Source: CAZCFB01 sp964511535
Lineage (GTDB): Bacteria > Myxococcota_A > Polyangia > GCA-2747355 > CAZCFB01
Direction of reading: 5' to 3'
Assembly (NCBI GenBank): GCA_964511535.1
Contig: CAZEFW010000031.1
Span: 1-64,000, forward strand
Length of the DNA: 64,000 nucleotides
This document shows, in pieces, positions 7,472 to 18,313 of this stretch; positions within the stretch are counted from its first letter, which is position 1, and every line of letters begins with the position of its first letter. Under the pieces are notes generated by a model that was given only the letters and a program-made list of their open reading frames with translations, was not told where the DNA came from and did not search any database. The position numbers were made by a program, and so were the translations under genes.

Positions 7472-10285
7472 TCACTTCTTGCGTTTCGCTTTGCGCTTTT
7501 TGCTCTTCGCGCTCTTCTTCCGCCGTCGCCGCTTGGGCCGCTCCGCCCCCTCCTTGAGCACCCCTGCCCGCCGGTCCGAGGCCACGATCTTCTTCGCCCC
7601 CTGGCTCGGCTCCTGGGGTTTGACCACGGCCACTACCTTGCGGTCGTCCCGCAGGTAGCGCCTCGCCACCCGCTGCAGGTCCGCCGGGGTCACCGCCATC
7701 ACCGCCGCGGTGTACTTCTTGTAGCCCTGGTGCCCGAGCCCGTAGAGCTCACCGAAGGTGAGCAGCGAGGCCACCGTGGACTTGCGCTGCAGGGAGGTCT
7801 CGAAGCTGCCCACCATGTAGCGCTGCACCCGGCCCAGCTCGGCCTTGCCCACCGGCTTGTCCTTCAGCCGCGCCACCTCGGCGTCGATGCCGTTGAGGGC
7901 GGCGTTCAGGTTGGTGGGGCTGGTGGCGAGGTACACCGCGAAGTAGCCCGCCTCGAGCCCCTCGAGGGAGAAGGCCCCCACATTGTAGGCCAGCCCTTGC
8001 CGCTCGCGGAGCTGCAGGAAGAGGCGCCCCGACTGGCCGGACATCAGGTTCGCCAGCACCTCCAGCGCGTAGCGATCCTTGCGGCGCAGGCTGGTGCCGG
8101 GCCACCCCGCCACCACATGGGCCTGCTGCCTGTCGAGCAGCAGGAACGCGTCCTGCGCCGCCTCGGGCGCAGGCTCCGGCGCGATCTTCGGCGGCGCCGC
8201 GCCGCCCTTTCCGCCATGGCCGAACAGCTGGGTAAACTTCAGCGCCACCCGCTCGGGGTCCACATCGCCCACCAGGGTGAGCACCATGCGCCCGGGCCCG
8301 AAGTGGCGCTTGTGGTAGCGCTTGAGGGAGCCGCGGGTGAGCCGCGCCACGGTCTCCACCCGGCCCAGCATGCTGAAGCGATACGGGTGCTTCTTGAACA
8401 GGGTCCGGGAGAACAGGTCCATGGCCAGGGACGCGGGGCTGTCCTGCTGCGCCATGAGGTCCTCGATGGCCTGCCGCCGGGCCCGCTCCACCTCGTCTTC
8501 TGCCAGGGCGGGGTGCAGCACACAGTCGGCCAGGATCTCCAGCCCCTGCTCCCACTGGCTGGCCAGCAGCTCGGCCTGCACGCCGAAGGAGTTGTAGCCG
8601 GAGAAGCCGCTGATGATCCCGGCCATCTTCTCGATGGCCTCATTGACCTGGTGCGCGCTGCGGCTGGTGGTGCCGCGAGTGATGAGGGTGGCCAGCAGGT
8701 TGTTGATGCCGTTGTTGCGCGGGTTTTCGTAGCGCAGCCCACCGAGCCAGGCGGCCCGGATGGACACCAGCGGGACGGTGCTGTCCTGCTGAACCAGCAG
8801 CCGGGCGCCGTTGGCCAGCCGCACCTTGACCACCCTGCCCTCCTCGGTGGCCCGCGCCTCGCCGGCACGCCTGGCCTGCTCCTGGGCGCGCTGGACGCCC
8901 CGCCGAACCGCCTGCTCCAGGGCGCTGCTCTTGCTCTCGGCCGCCGGACCGGCCACCGAGATGGTGAGGTTCGCCGCCCGCAGGTGGCGCGCCGCGGCCT
9001 GACGCAGCTCGGCCGCAGTGGTGCCGCTGACCCGCCGGTTGTAGCGCTGCTCAAAGGCCGCGCCCCCGGCCACCGTGTGGTAGAAGCCGAGCTTTCGCGC
9101 CTGCCCCTGCACGGTCTCCTTCTGGAACACGGCGTCGCTCTCCACGATGGTCTTGGCCCGGCGCAGCTCGTCGGCGGCCACGTCACCGCTGCCCAGCCGC
9201 GTCACCTCCCCCAGGATGGCCGTCACGGCGTCCTCGAGCTTCTCCGGCACCAGGGCGGCCGTGATCACCAGCAGCCCCGGATCCCGCGGCGTGTAGGCGT
9301 AGGCGTTGACCTGGGTCAACAGCTGCCGCTCGTTCTTCACCCGGCGCACCAGGCGGGAGCTCTCGCCCTCGCCCAGGATGATGCCGATCAGGTCCAGCAC
9401 TGGCGTGGCCGGGTCCTGCAGCCCGGGAATGTGGAAGCCGAACGAGAGGTAGGTCTCCTGCCCCGGCCGGTGTTGGGCCGCCACCCGGAGCTTGCGCTGG
9501 GACGGCTCCACTGGCGTGGCGGCCTTGCGCGGCGCGCCCCGCTTGCCCGGGAAGAGCCGGGCCACCTGGCGCATCACCAGCGCCCGGGTGACGTCGCCCA
9601 CCACCACCAGGGTCATGTTGCCCGGCGCGTAGAACTTGCGGTGGAACGCGTTGACGTCGGCGCGGGTCATGGCCCCCACCGTGGCAGCCCGGCCGATCAC
9701 CGGCCTGCGGTAATGGTGCTTGCGGTAGGCCTTGGCGAACAGCTGCTGGGCCACCGCCTTGGCCGGCGTGTCTTCCCCCATCTTGATCTCCTCCTGGATC
9801 ACCTGGAGCTCACGGGACAGGTCGTCCGGGTCGAAGCGGGGGTTCTGCATGGCGTCGGCCAGCACCTCCAGGGCGCGGCCGAAGTAGCGGCTGGCGATGA
9901 CCACGTGGTACACGGTCTGGTCGTGGGAGGTCCAGGCGTTGATCTGCCCGCCGGAGCCCTCGATCTCCCGGGCGATGGCGCCCTCGTTTCGGCGCGCGGT
10001 GCCCTTGAACACCATGTGCTCCAGCACATGCGCCATGCCCTCCTTGCCTGCCGGATCCTGGGCGCTTCCGGCATTGACCCACATCTGCAAGGCCACAACC
10101 GGGGCGGAGTGGTTCTCCTGGACCACGACGTTCAGACCACTCTTGAGCTTCTGTGTCACGGGGGGCTCCCTCCTGAGGGGTGGCGCGGCGGGCCCCTTGC
10201 CCACCGGCCGCGGACAGCCGCCGGCGAGCAGGAGCAGGGACAGCGATATCAGGGCGACTGGACGCACGACGGCCCAGGTAAACAT
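7472..10285 (-). CDS. M16 family zinc peptidase, two-domain lipoprotein (pitrilysin/PqqL type)
   Basis: 937 aa. The N-terminal lipobox (LAGGC, Cys24) indicates a membrane-anchored lipoprotein. The first M16 half has the inverted zinc motif HVLEH and the downstream Glu-containing GGQINAWTSHD segment. The second half (about 490-900) is an M16 domain without HxxEH, as expected for the inactive partner in fused M16 enzymes. The last 25 residues are almost all Lys and Arg, which is unusual for an exported protein and may bind nucleic acid, lipopolysaccharide or cell wall. It follows ccmD by 63 bp on the same strand. It probably degrades peptides in the periplasm. Confidence 0.93.
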   Translation of the reverse strand: MFTWAVVRPVALISLSLLLLAGGCPRPVGKGPAAPPLRREPPVTQKLKSGLNVVVQENHSAPVVALQMWVNAGSAQDPAGKEGMAHVLEHMVFKGTARRNEGAIAREIEGSGGQINAWTSHDQTVYHVVIASRYFGRALEVLADAMQNPRFDPDDLSRELQVIQEEIKMGEDTPAKAVAQQLFAKAYRKHHYRRPVIGRAATVGAMTRADVNAFHRKFYAPGNMTLVVVGDVTRALVMRQVARLFPGKRGAPRKAATPVEPSQRKLRVAAQHRPGQETYLSFGFHIPGLQDPATPVLDLIGIILGEGESSRLVRRVKNERQLLTQVNAYAYTPRDPGLLVITAALVPEKLEDAVTAILGEVTRLGSGDVAADELRRAKTIVESDAVFQKETVQGQARKLGFYHTVAGGAAFEQRYNRRVSGTTAAELRQAAARHLRAANLTISVAGPAAESKSSALEQAVRRGVQRAQEQARRAGEARATEEGRVVKVRLANGARLLVQQDSTVPLVSIRAAWLGGLRYENPRNNGINNLLATLITRGTTSRSAHQVNEAIEKMAGIISGFSGYNSFGVQAELLASQWEQGLEILADCVLHPALAEDEVERARRQAIEDLMAQQDSPASLAMDLFSRTLFKKHPYRFSMLGRVETVARLTRGSLKRYHKRHFGPGRMVLTLVGDVDPERVALKFTQLFGHGGKGGAAPPKIAPEPAPEAAQDAFLLLDRQQAHVVAGWPGTSLRRKDRYALEVLANLMSGQSGRLFLQLRERQGLAYNVGAFSLEGLEAGYFAVYLATSPTNLNAALNGIDAEVARLKDKPVGKAELGRVQRYMVGSFETSLQRKSTVASLLTFGELYGLGHQGYKKYTAAVMAVTPADLQRVARRYLRDDRKVVAVVKPQEPSQGAKKIVASDRRAGVLKEGAERPKRRRRKKSAKSKKRKAKRKK

Positions 10286-10348
10286 GGTTTGAGGTGCAGG
10301 GCAAAGGGAGGAGAGCCGTGTACCCGCGAGGTTACAAATACGGGGACG

Positions 10349-10564
10349 CTACTCCCCCAGCTCCTTCCTCAAATCCTCCAGCTCCTGCTCGACCAGTTTT
10401 TGCCTCCGGTACACCGAGGCCACGAAGAGCAGCAGCACCACCCATATCAGCGAGTAGGCCAGCACCACGAACAGCGGCGCCGAGACCTGGCCGGTGTCCT
10501 CCGCGCCGGGGGTGAACGGCTTGTAATCCTGCGCGGCGGCCAGCAGAGAGTGGAGATGGTACAT
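10349..10564 (-). CDS. ccmD: CcmD-like small haem-export membrane protein
   Basis: 71 aa. One hydrophobic helix (about 29-52) is followed by a charged, coiled-coil-like tail (RRQKLVEQELEDLRKELGE). Size, topology and position directly after ccmC match CcmD, which in the System I cytochrome c maturation pathway helps release holo-CcmE from the CcmABC complex. The start at 10564 is 2 bp after the ccmC stop. The assignment rests on context and topology because CcmD is poorly conserved. Confidence 0.72.
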   Translation of the reverse strand: MYHLHSLLAAAQDYKPFTPGAEDTGQVSAPLFVVLAYSLIWVVLLLFVASVYRRQKLVEQELEDLRKELGE

Positions 10565-10566
10565 GG

Positions 10567-11247
10567 TCAGGACTCCCTCCGCTCGAAGGCGGCGGCGATG
10601 AGCTCGTCGAGCTGCGAGCGGCTGCGCTCCAGCCTGAAGCGCACCCAGATGAGCAGGATGAACAGCACGGTGAACACGGCCAGGCTGAACAGGAACGGGC
10701 CCAGCATCTCCCGGGGCAGGCTCCCCACGACGGAGGTCTTGGGGTGGATGGTGCGCCACAGCTTGACCGAGAAGTAGACGATGGGAACGTTGGCGGCGCC
10801 GAAGATGCTCAGCCCGGCGGCCACCCGGCGACCCGAGGGTCCGACGAAACGGCGGGCCATGAGCACCGCGATGAGGCTGAGGAACAGCACCAGCACGGTG
10901 GTGAGCCGGACGTCCCACTGCCAGTAGTGGCCCCACGCCACCCGGGCCCACAGGGGGCCAGTGGTCAGCACCAGCGTGCCGTAGACCACACCCAGCTCGC
11001 TGCCCGCCGCGCACAGCTCGTCACCCCAGCGTTTGCCGCTGAACAGGAATGCGCCGCCACCCACGGCCGCCACCATGGTGGCCAGGAACATGGACCAGGC
11101 GCACGGCACGTGGAAGTAGAAGATCTTCTGGCTGAAGCCCATGTTCGGGTCTTCGGGAGCCACCAGGAACACCAGGTACGGCGCCGCGAGGAAGCCCGCG
11201 GCGCAGAGCGCGGCGAACAGGTAGAACAGCGCGGCGCGCCCCTTCAT
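10567..11247 (-). CDS. ccmC: Cytochrome c biogenesis haem-handling protein CcmC
   Basis: 226 aa, six membrane segments. It carries the tryptophan-rich haem-handling (WWD) motif as WGHYWQWDVRLT between flanking conserved histidines (for example in FYFHVPCAW). CcmC loads haem on the chaperone CcmE at the outer face of the inner membrane. I took the ATG at 11247 because it overlaps the upstream stop in an ATGA and begins a clean first helix; longer readings run into the upstream gene. Its product would serve the many c-haem sites encoded from 15.4 kb onwards. Confidence 0.93.
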   Translation of the reverse strand: MKGRAALFYLFAALCAAGFLAAPYLVFLVAPEDPNMGFSQKIFYFHVPCAWSMFLATMVAAVGGGAFLFSGKRWGDELCAAGSELGVVYGTLVLTTGPLWARVAWGHYWQWDVRLTTVLVLFLSLIAVLMARRFVGPSGRRVAAGLSIFGAANVPIVYFSVKLWRTIHPKTSVVGSLPREMLGPFLFSLAVFTVLFILLIWVRFRLERSRSQLDELIAAAFERRES

Positions 11248-12806
11248 CACGCCTCCTCTCGCAGCAATGCCGCCAGCTCCTGGCGTAGCGCCGCCTCGCC
11301 GCCCGCGCCCGGCTCCATCGCCGCCAGCTCGGCCAGCAGGCGCTCCCGCTGCTCCCTGCGCCGGCGCCCCACGGCCACGCCCTGCACGGCGAAGAACATC
11401 CCCGCCAGGATGATCAGCCCCGACAGCCCGATGACGATCCACACTGTCCGGTCGTCCTGGGCCGGGAGCCCGGAGAAGAGGATCTCCCAGCGCGCGCCCG
11501 CGGCGGTGTCTGTCAGGGTGTAGACCTTGCGCTGCCCGGAGCCGTCCTGGACGCCGCGCATCACGCTGCCGGTGATCTGGGGTCCGCTCACCACCACGGG
11601 CAACTTGTTGATCAACCCCACCGACGCGCCCGTGGAGGCGAAGGGCATCACCTGCACCAGCTCCTCCTCGGCGCCAGTGTACGGGATCTCGAAGAAGTAG
11701 CGCAGGTCCAGCTCCCCCGGCGGCAGCGGCGCCACGAAGCGCACCTGGCGCTTCTCCTCGTCCACCACCATCAGCCCCTTGAAGGTCTCCGGCACCTCCA
11801 CCCCGCTCGCCCCGCGCGGAAGGGGCAGGACCATCCCCGCCTCACCCGGATCGAAGATGGCGTCGGCCCTGTTGCTCAGCCGGAGCACCTGCATGAAGGA
11901 GAGCCGCTTCTCCCCCACCTGGACCACCAGCTGCGTCCCGGGACCGAGGGTCAACTTGTCCGGGCTGGAGATACGATCGAACACCTGGAAGGTGGCCGTC
12001 AGCCCCTTGTCGCCGGCGCCGCTCAGGGGGCGGCTGCGGTAGGTCAGCTCGTCGTGAGCGGCCAGCACCATGGCCTTGCCGCCCTTGTCGGCGGGCAGGT
12101 CCACCGTCACCTCGCCCCTGGCGTCGGTCTGTCGCTTGAGCCCCGCGCCGGCGGTGAGCATCAGCTTGCCCGGCGTGGTGGCAGCCGCCGGGTTGGCGGT
12201 GATCATCACGTCGGCGCCCTTGACCGGCTCGCGAGCCTTGCCGCGCAGCACGCGCACCAGCAGCTTGCCGGGCGGCACCGCCTCGCTCTCCTCGATCTCT
12301 GCCGCGCCGATCTGGGTTTGCTGGCTCGACGGGCCCGCGCCGTGGCCCGCGGTGGGGGGGTGACCCGGCGGGAGCGCTGCTCCGGGCTGCGCGCCGCCGG
12401 CCGGGGGTGCCCCCCCGGGCATCGGGTTGGCGCCGCCGAGCGAGACCAGAAAGCGCAGGCCGCCCTCGGCCGGCCCGTCGAAGATCCCGGACGCGGGCTG
12501 CTGCCCTTCGCCGGCCAGGGCGAGCTGATAGCGCTTGCCGGCGGCCACCGCCTCGAAGCGCGCGCGCCCGTCCTCGCCCGTCTTTGCGCGCCCCGCGACC
12601 TTCGGCTCCCCACCAGCGGTGGCCTCCAACAGGAGCACCTCGGTGCCCACCTGGCGTTCCGACATGCTGGCGCCGGTGACCTTCACCGTCACCACGCCTC
12701 GGGGCAGGCTGGCGTCGGGCAGCGGCATTGTGAAGGAGCCAGCCTGCGCCGCGGCCACCGCCGGCCAGGCGAACAGGAGCAGCGTCGCGAGCAGCGCGCG
12801 GGTCAT
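11247..12806 (-). CDS. Secreted/membrane-anchored protein in ccm block, unknown function
   Basis: 519 aa. A signal peptide (1-20, AAAQA cleavage) is followed by a beta-rich region with a carboxypeptidase-regulatory-like (Ig-type) domain (about 25-115), a Pro/Gly/Ala-rich linker (about 140-175), a second similar domain, and a C-terminal membrane helix (about 455-477) with a charged cytoplasmic tail rich in Glu, Arg and Ala. No haem or thiol motif is seen. It lies between ccmF-side genes and ccmC with 4-bp overlaps on both sides, so it is very likely a dedicated partner of cytochrome maturation or of periplasmic assembly. The function is not known to me. Confidence 0.8.
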   Translation of the reverse strand: MTRALLATLLLFAWPAVAAAQAGSFTMPLPDASLPRGVVTVKVTGASMSERQVGTEVLLLEATAGGEPKVAGRAKTGEDGRARFEAVAAGKRYQLALAGEGQQPASGIFDGPAEGGLRFLVSLGGANPMPGGAPPAGGAQPGAALPPGHPPTAGHGAGPSSQQTQIGAAEIEESEAVPPGKLLVRVLRGKAREPVKGADVMITANPAAATTPGKLMLTAGAGLKRQTDARGEVTVDLPADKGGKAMVLAAHDELTYRSRPLSGAGDKGLTATFQVFDRISSPDKLTLGPGTQLVVQVGEKRLSFMQVLRLSNRADAIFDPGEAGMVLPLPRGASGVEVPETFKGLMVVDEEKRQVRFVAPLPPGELDLRYFFEIPYTGAEEELVQVMPFASTGASVGLINKLPVVVSGPQITGSVMRGVQDGSGQRKVYTLTDTAAGARWEILFSGLPAQDDRTVWIVIGLSGLIILAGMFFAVQGVAVGRRRREQRERLLAELAAMEPGAGGEAALRQELAALLREEA

Positions 12807-13096
12807 GCGTCCGCCTCCGCGTCGGTGGCGGCGCGACCGTGGGCCGCCAGCGCCGCGTCCACCATGGCGTCCGGATCACCGGCGCCGGGCGACTCCAGGT
12901 GCCCCAGGGCCAGGGCCACGCTCTGAAACAGCCGGTTGGCCACCCACCCCACGAGCATGCCGCTGTGCATGATCAACAGGAACGCCGTGCCCCCCATCTG
13001 CCCGCCCGCCTTCACGTACGCGCCGGCCCCCACGGCCGCGCCCAGGGTCGGCAGCAGGAACCGCGCGATCTTGAAGGTCAGCGCCATGCGCGCCAT
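12803..13096 (-). CDS. Small membrane protein in ccm block
   Basis: 97 aa with two hydrophobic segments (about 8-28 and 35-60) and a short acidic, Ala-rich tail. It begins 1 bp after the ccmF stop and its own stop overlaps the next start, so it belongs to the ccm operon. It lacks the motifs of CcmE (no conserved His-Tyr region) and of CcmH (no CXXC). It is probably a structural subunit; no family is recognised. Confidence 0.7.
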   Translation of the reverse strand: MARMALTFKIARFLLPTLGAAVGAGAYVKAGGQMGGTAFLLIMHSGMLVGWVANRLFQSVALALGHLESPGAGDPDAMVDAALAAHGRAATDAEADA

Positions 13097-13097
13097 G

Positions 13098-15002
<1,905 letters not shown>

Positions 15003-15423
15003 GGTCGAGGTTCGCACTCTGCAGTGCAAGAAACATACTCAATATGGGGCCGAGTTTCCGTGCAAGCAACGCATTTTCCGGTCTTTTCGCCGGATTCAGG
15101 GAGATCGCCGTTGCCCGGGATCCCACAGGCCACGGTGCGTCGAAGCTGCCCGGAAATTGTCACTTTGACCCATCTGGCCACGGGCCCCGGATCTTGCGGC
15201 CCAAAATGACCCACATGCGCTCGAGGACCCTTCCTGAGCAGGGAATTATGACATCGGCGAGACCCTGCGTTGGTGCTCCCTGGCAGGGTGCCTGACGGGA
15301 CAACAACCGTAACAGTCTAATTTCATTGCCTTTGAAATATTACACCAACTTCCTGGAGTTTGGCATGGAACAAGCAATGCTGGTGGTCGAGCCGAAATAA
15401 TACATGCACTCAAGGAGAGCAAA
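15003..15423. other. Intergenic region between ccmF and octahaem cytochrome
   Basis: About 420 bp between divergent genes with no convincing reading frame. It must hold the ccmF promoter on the minus strand, which I could not pin down, and a sigma-54-like element near its right end. The last 130 bp are AT-rich relative to the window. TGACCCA occurs twice (near 15166 and 15208), perhaps by chance or as an activator site. Confidence 0.5.
15360..15376 (+). promoter_or_regulatory. Sigma-54 -24/-12 promoter candidate for octahaem cytochrome
   Basis: TTGGCATGGAACAAGCA matches YTGGCACGRNNNTTGCW at the essential GG and GC, spaced exactly 10 bp apart, with TTGGCA intact and mismatches at C7 and at the TT before GC. 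It lies 48 bp upstream of the ATG at 15424, leaving a short leader with an AAGGAG ribosome-binding site at 15411-15416. Confidence 0.6.
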
Positions 15424-16683
15424 ATGTCATTGAGCAGGTCCAACAATTCTCGCAGGTGGTATCACGGGGCGGTGATGATCCTGCTGTCCCTCACCCTCGT
15501 CCTGATGGGCTGTGAAGGACCGGCTGGACCGGCTGGCGCGGACGGCGTCAACGGTGTCAACGGCACCAACGGTGCCAACGGCACCAACGGCACCAACGGC
15601 ACCAACGGCACCAACGGCACCAACGGTACCGGCGCCCTGACCTGGGTCGGCTCTGCCAAGTGCAAGACCTGCCACTCTGACCACTACGCCAAGTGGAGCA
15701 AGTCGGGCCACCCCTACAAGGTGACCAAGATCGTGGGCGGCAAGGCCCCCACAAACTTCCCCTTCAGCACCCTGCCCGCGACACCCCCCACCGATGACAC
15801 CGGCAAGGCCTACAAGTGGTCCGACATCAGCTACATGATCGGCGGCTACGGCTGGAAGGTCCGCTTCATGGACCTCAAGGGTTACATCATCACCGGCAAG
15901 AAGGTGCAGTACAACCTGGAGACCAAAGAATGGGTCGCCTACAGCGACACCTACAAGATCGGCACCAAGAAGTACACCTGCGGCCCCTGCCACACCTCCG
16001 GCTACCGCTACTCTGGCAACCAGGACAAGCTCGAGGGCATCACCGGCACCTGGAAGGAGACCGGCATCACCTGCGAGGAGTGTCACGGTGCTGGCAGCCG
16101 CCACATTGCCACCAACGGCCTGGAGATGATGAAGGTGGACCGCGACCCGGCCGCCTGCGGCAAGTGCCACGTGCGCAGCTCCCCCGCCACCATCGACGCC
16201 AGCAAGGGCTTCATCAAGCACCACGAGCAGTGGGAGGAGATGTACCAGACCAAGAAGAAGGCCATGAACTGCGTGGACTGCCACAACCCGCACGAGAGCT
16301 CTCGCTACAAGGACGCCACCACCAGCCCCACCAAGGGCATCGTCGCCACCTGCGAGTCGTGCCACTACAAGGTCGCCAACGCCACCCCGAAGGTGTCCAA
16401 GCACAGCGGGACCTTCCCCACCTGCATCACCTGCCACATGCCCGAGGCGGTCAAGAGCGCGGTGGGCGATACCGCCAAGTGGAACGGCGACGTCAAGAGC
16501 CACCTGTTCCGGATCAACCCGAGCGCCACGGCCAAGCAGTTTGACGCCACCGGCGGCAAGGCCATGCCGTACCTGACCATCGGCTTCGCCTGCAAGCAGT
16601 GCCACCGCACGGGCGGCAGCGCCACGGTCAAGACGGACGCCGTGCTCGAGGCAGCGGCCAAGGGGTACCACGCCGTCAAGTAG
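15424..16683 (+). CDS. Octahaem c-type cytochrome lipoprotein with collagen-like linker
   Basis: 419 aa. A lipobox (LMGC, Cys30) indicates a lipid anchor. A collagen-like Gly-X-Y tract follows (about 31-70: GPAGPAG then repeated GTN triplets), then a cytochrome domain with eight CXXCH motifs (CKTCH, CGPCH, CEECH, CGKCH, CVDCH, CESCH, CITCH, CKQCH). The spacing resembles multihaem cytochromes of the NrfA/hydroxylamine-oxidoreductase-like or general electron-carrier type, but no catalytic CXXCK is visible, so transport of electrons is more likely than nitrite reduction. The linker may hold the haem domain away from the membrane. AAGGAG lies 8 bp before the start and a strong terminator follows, so it is probably transcribed alone. 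Confidence 0.92.
   Translation: MSLSRSNNSRRWYHGAVMILLSLTLVLMGCEGPAGPAGADGVNGVNGTNGANGTNGTNGTNGTNGTNGTGALTWVGSAKCKTCHSDHYAKWSKSGHPYKVTKIVGGKAPTNFPFSTLPATPPTDDTGKAYKWSDISYMIGGYGWKVRFMDLKGYIITGKKVQYNLETKEWVAYSDTYKIGTKKYTCGPCHTSGYRYSGNQDKLEGITGTWKETGITCEECHGAGSRHIATNGLEMMKVDRDPAACGKCHVRSSPATIDASKGFIKHHEQWEEMYQTKKKAMNCVDCHNPHESSRYKDATTSPTKGIVATCESCHYKVANATPKVSKHSGTFPTCITCHMPEAVKSAVGDTAKWNGDVKSHLFRINPSATAKQFDATGGKAMPYLTIGFACKQCHRTGGSATVKTDAVLEAAAKGYHAVK
15544..15624 (+). repeat. 9-bp in-frame tandem repeat (Gly-X-Asn collagen-like triplets)
   Basis: Nine tandem copies of a 9-bp unit, consensus GGCACCAAC, encoding GVN, GVN, GTN, GAN and five GTN triplets. The unit is a multiple of three, so copy-number change by slippage would lengthen or shorten the linker without breaking the frame. 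Confidence 0.95.
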
Positions 16684-16719
16684 TCCCAGTGTCACCGGCC
16701 GTCAGGTCGGATCACCCGA

Positions 16720-16768
16720 AGGGGCCCCTGCGGAGAATCGCTCTCGCCGCAGGGGCCCCTCTCTTTTT
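16720..16768 (+). terminator. Strong rho-independent terminator
   Basis: A perfect 14-bp stem, AGGGGCCCCTGCGG (16720-16733) with CCGCAGGGGCCCCT (16747-16760), has a 13-nt loop and is followed within 4 bp by five T residues. It lies 37 bp after the octahaem stop and separates that gene from the GT-C gene. Confidence 0.95.
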
Positions 16769-16788
16769 GTGGCATATTTATTCCTCCC

Positions 16789-18312
16789 GTGAAATCCGCT
16801 CCCGACCGCACCTTCGACCTCATCAGAGACCGGATCTCGCCCGCGGTGCTGCTGGTCTACGCCCTCGGCCTCTTCTCCTGGGCCGCCTTCGCCACCGGGG
16901 GATTGTTCGAACGGGACGGCTACTTCCACGCTCGCTTCGCCGAGACCATGCCCGAGCGCGGGCTGTCCCGGCAGTTCCCCTGGACCGAGCTGAGCACCTG
17001 GCGCGACCGGTTCTGCGACAAGGAGCTGCTGTACCACGCGCTGATGATGCCCTTCGCCCAGGTGGGCGACGAGCCGCTGCGGGGCGTGCAGGTCTTCTCG
17101 GTGCTGCTCTCGGCGGCGGTGCTCGGGACCATGCTGTGGGTGCTGCGAGCCCGCGGCGCGCCCTGGCCGGCGCTGTTCGTGTTTTTGGCCCTGTGCACCG
17201 GCGGGCTGTTCATCGCGCGGCTCACCATGATCCGCTCCCACGTGCTGAGCATCCTGCTGCAGGTCATCGGCCTGCACTTGCTGCTGTCCCGGGGCCGCTG
17301 GCGCGCCCTGGCCGCCCTCGGGTTCGTCTACGCCTGGAGCTACACCGTGCCCTTCGCCCTGGTCATGACCGCCCTGCCCTTCGTCATCGGGCGCTGGCTG
17401 CTGCGGGGCGGCCTGGACTGGCGCGCGCCGCTGGCCGCCGGGCTGGGGGCCGTGGCGGGGCTGGCGATCCACCCGTACACGCCGCTGACCCTGGAGACCT
17501 TCTTCACCTATGTTCAGGTGCTGACCCAGGGGCTGTCCGGGGTGGAGGTCGCCGGCGTGGAGCTGGGCAACGAGATCTACTCCTACCCGCCCGCCGCGTT
17601 TTGGAACATTTACCCGCTGCTCACGGTCATGGGCCTCGCCCTGCTGCCCGCGGCGCTCCTGTTCCGAAAGACCGCCCGGCCGGGGACGGGGGGCGCGGCC
17701 CTGGCGGCCACCTTCTGGTTCGCCATGACCCTGGCCTCAGCCCGCTTCGCCGAGTACTCGGCGCCGCTGCTGTGCATGGCGTGGGCCCTGCTCTTCCGCG
17801 ACCTGCTGGCCGATGGGGCGCCGCTGAGCGCGCTGCTCGCGCCTCGGCCGCGCCTGCGTTTCGTCCTGCCCCTGCTGGCCCTGGCCGGGGCCGTGGCGCT
17901 TCACGCGCGCAGCCTCGGGTTCTACGACGTCTACCGCAACCTGAACCAGCCCTTTCAGTTCCGCGGCGCCACCCGGTGGATGGCGCGAAACCTTGCCGAG
18001 GGGGCCGTGGTGGTGAACCTCGACTGGGACGACTTCCCCGAGCTGTACTACGACGGCCATCGCCAGCGCTACGTCTGGGGCCTCGACCCGACCTACTCCC
18101 TGCGGGAGGACCGCGACTTCTCAATGCTGCTGGAAGAGTACGCCCGGGGCCGGGCAGCCATCAACCCGGACATCGTGCGGGCGCGGCTGGGGGCGGATTA
18201 CATGATCATGCGCCGCGGACGCGTACAGGGGAGGCCGGGGCTGAGCCAGGGGCGGCTGCCCGTGGCATACAGCGACCGGTGGGCGGTTGTGTTCGACCTG
18301 CGGCCGCGCTGA
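16789..18312 (+). CDS. Polytopic membrane protein, GT-C glycosyltransferase-like
   Basis: 507 aa from a GTG start at 16789, just after the upstream terminator. About ten membrane helices follow a short N-terminus. Acidic residues in the first periplasmic loop (GLFERDGYFHARFAE) fit the GT-C fold used by polyprenyl-phosphate-sugar transferases, and the C-terminal soluble part (about 370-507) has a NLDWDDFPELYYDG segment common in such proteins. It would transfer sugars at the outer face of the inner membrane; substrate unknown. It converges with the PpiC-type foldase gene with one base between stops. Confidence 0.68.
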   Translation: MKSAPDRTFDLIRDRISPAVLLVYALGLFSWAAFATGGLFERDGYFHARFAETMPERGLSRQFPWTELSTWRDRFCDKELLYHALMMPFAQVGDEPLRGVQVFSVLLSAAVLGTMLWVLRARGAPWPALFVFLALCTGGLFIARLTMIRSHVLSILLQVIGLHLLLSRGRWRALAALGFVYAWSYTVPFALVMTALPFVIGRWLLRGGLDWRAPLAAGLGAVAGLAIHPYTPLTLETFFTYVQVLTQGLSGVEVAGVELGNEIYSYPPAAFWNIYPLLTVMGLALLPAALLFRKTARPGTGGAALAATFWFAMTLASARFAEYSAPLLCMAWALLFRDLLADGAPLSALLAPRPRLRFVLPLLALAGAVALHARSLGFYDVYRNLNQPFQFRGATRWMARNLAEGAVVVNLDWDDFPELYYDGHRQRYVWGLDPTYSLREDRDFSMLLEEYARGRAAINPDIVRARLGADYMIMRRGRVQGRPGLSQGRLPVAYSDRWAVVFDLRPR

Positions 18313-18313
18313 A

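Noticed and set aside
7730..10777. 1015-codon open frame on the plus strand opposite the M16 gene
   Set aside because: Composition is typical of antisense of GC-rich DNA, while the minus strand encodes clear M16 motifs.
15424..16683. Octahaem protein as a nitrite or hydroxylamine enzyme
   Set aside because: No CXXCK or other catalytic-haem variant is visible, so I kept it as an electron carrier.
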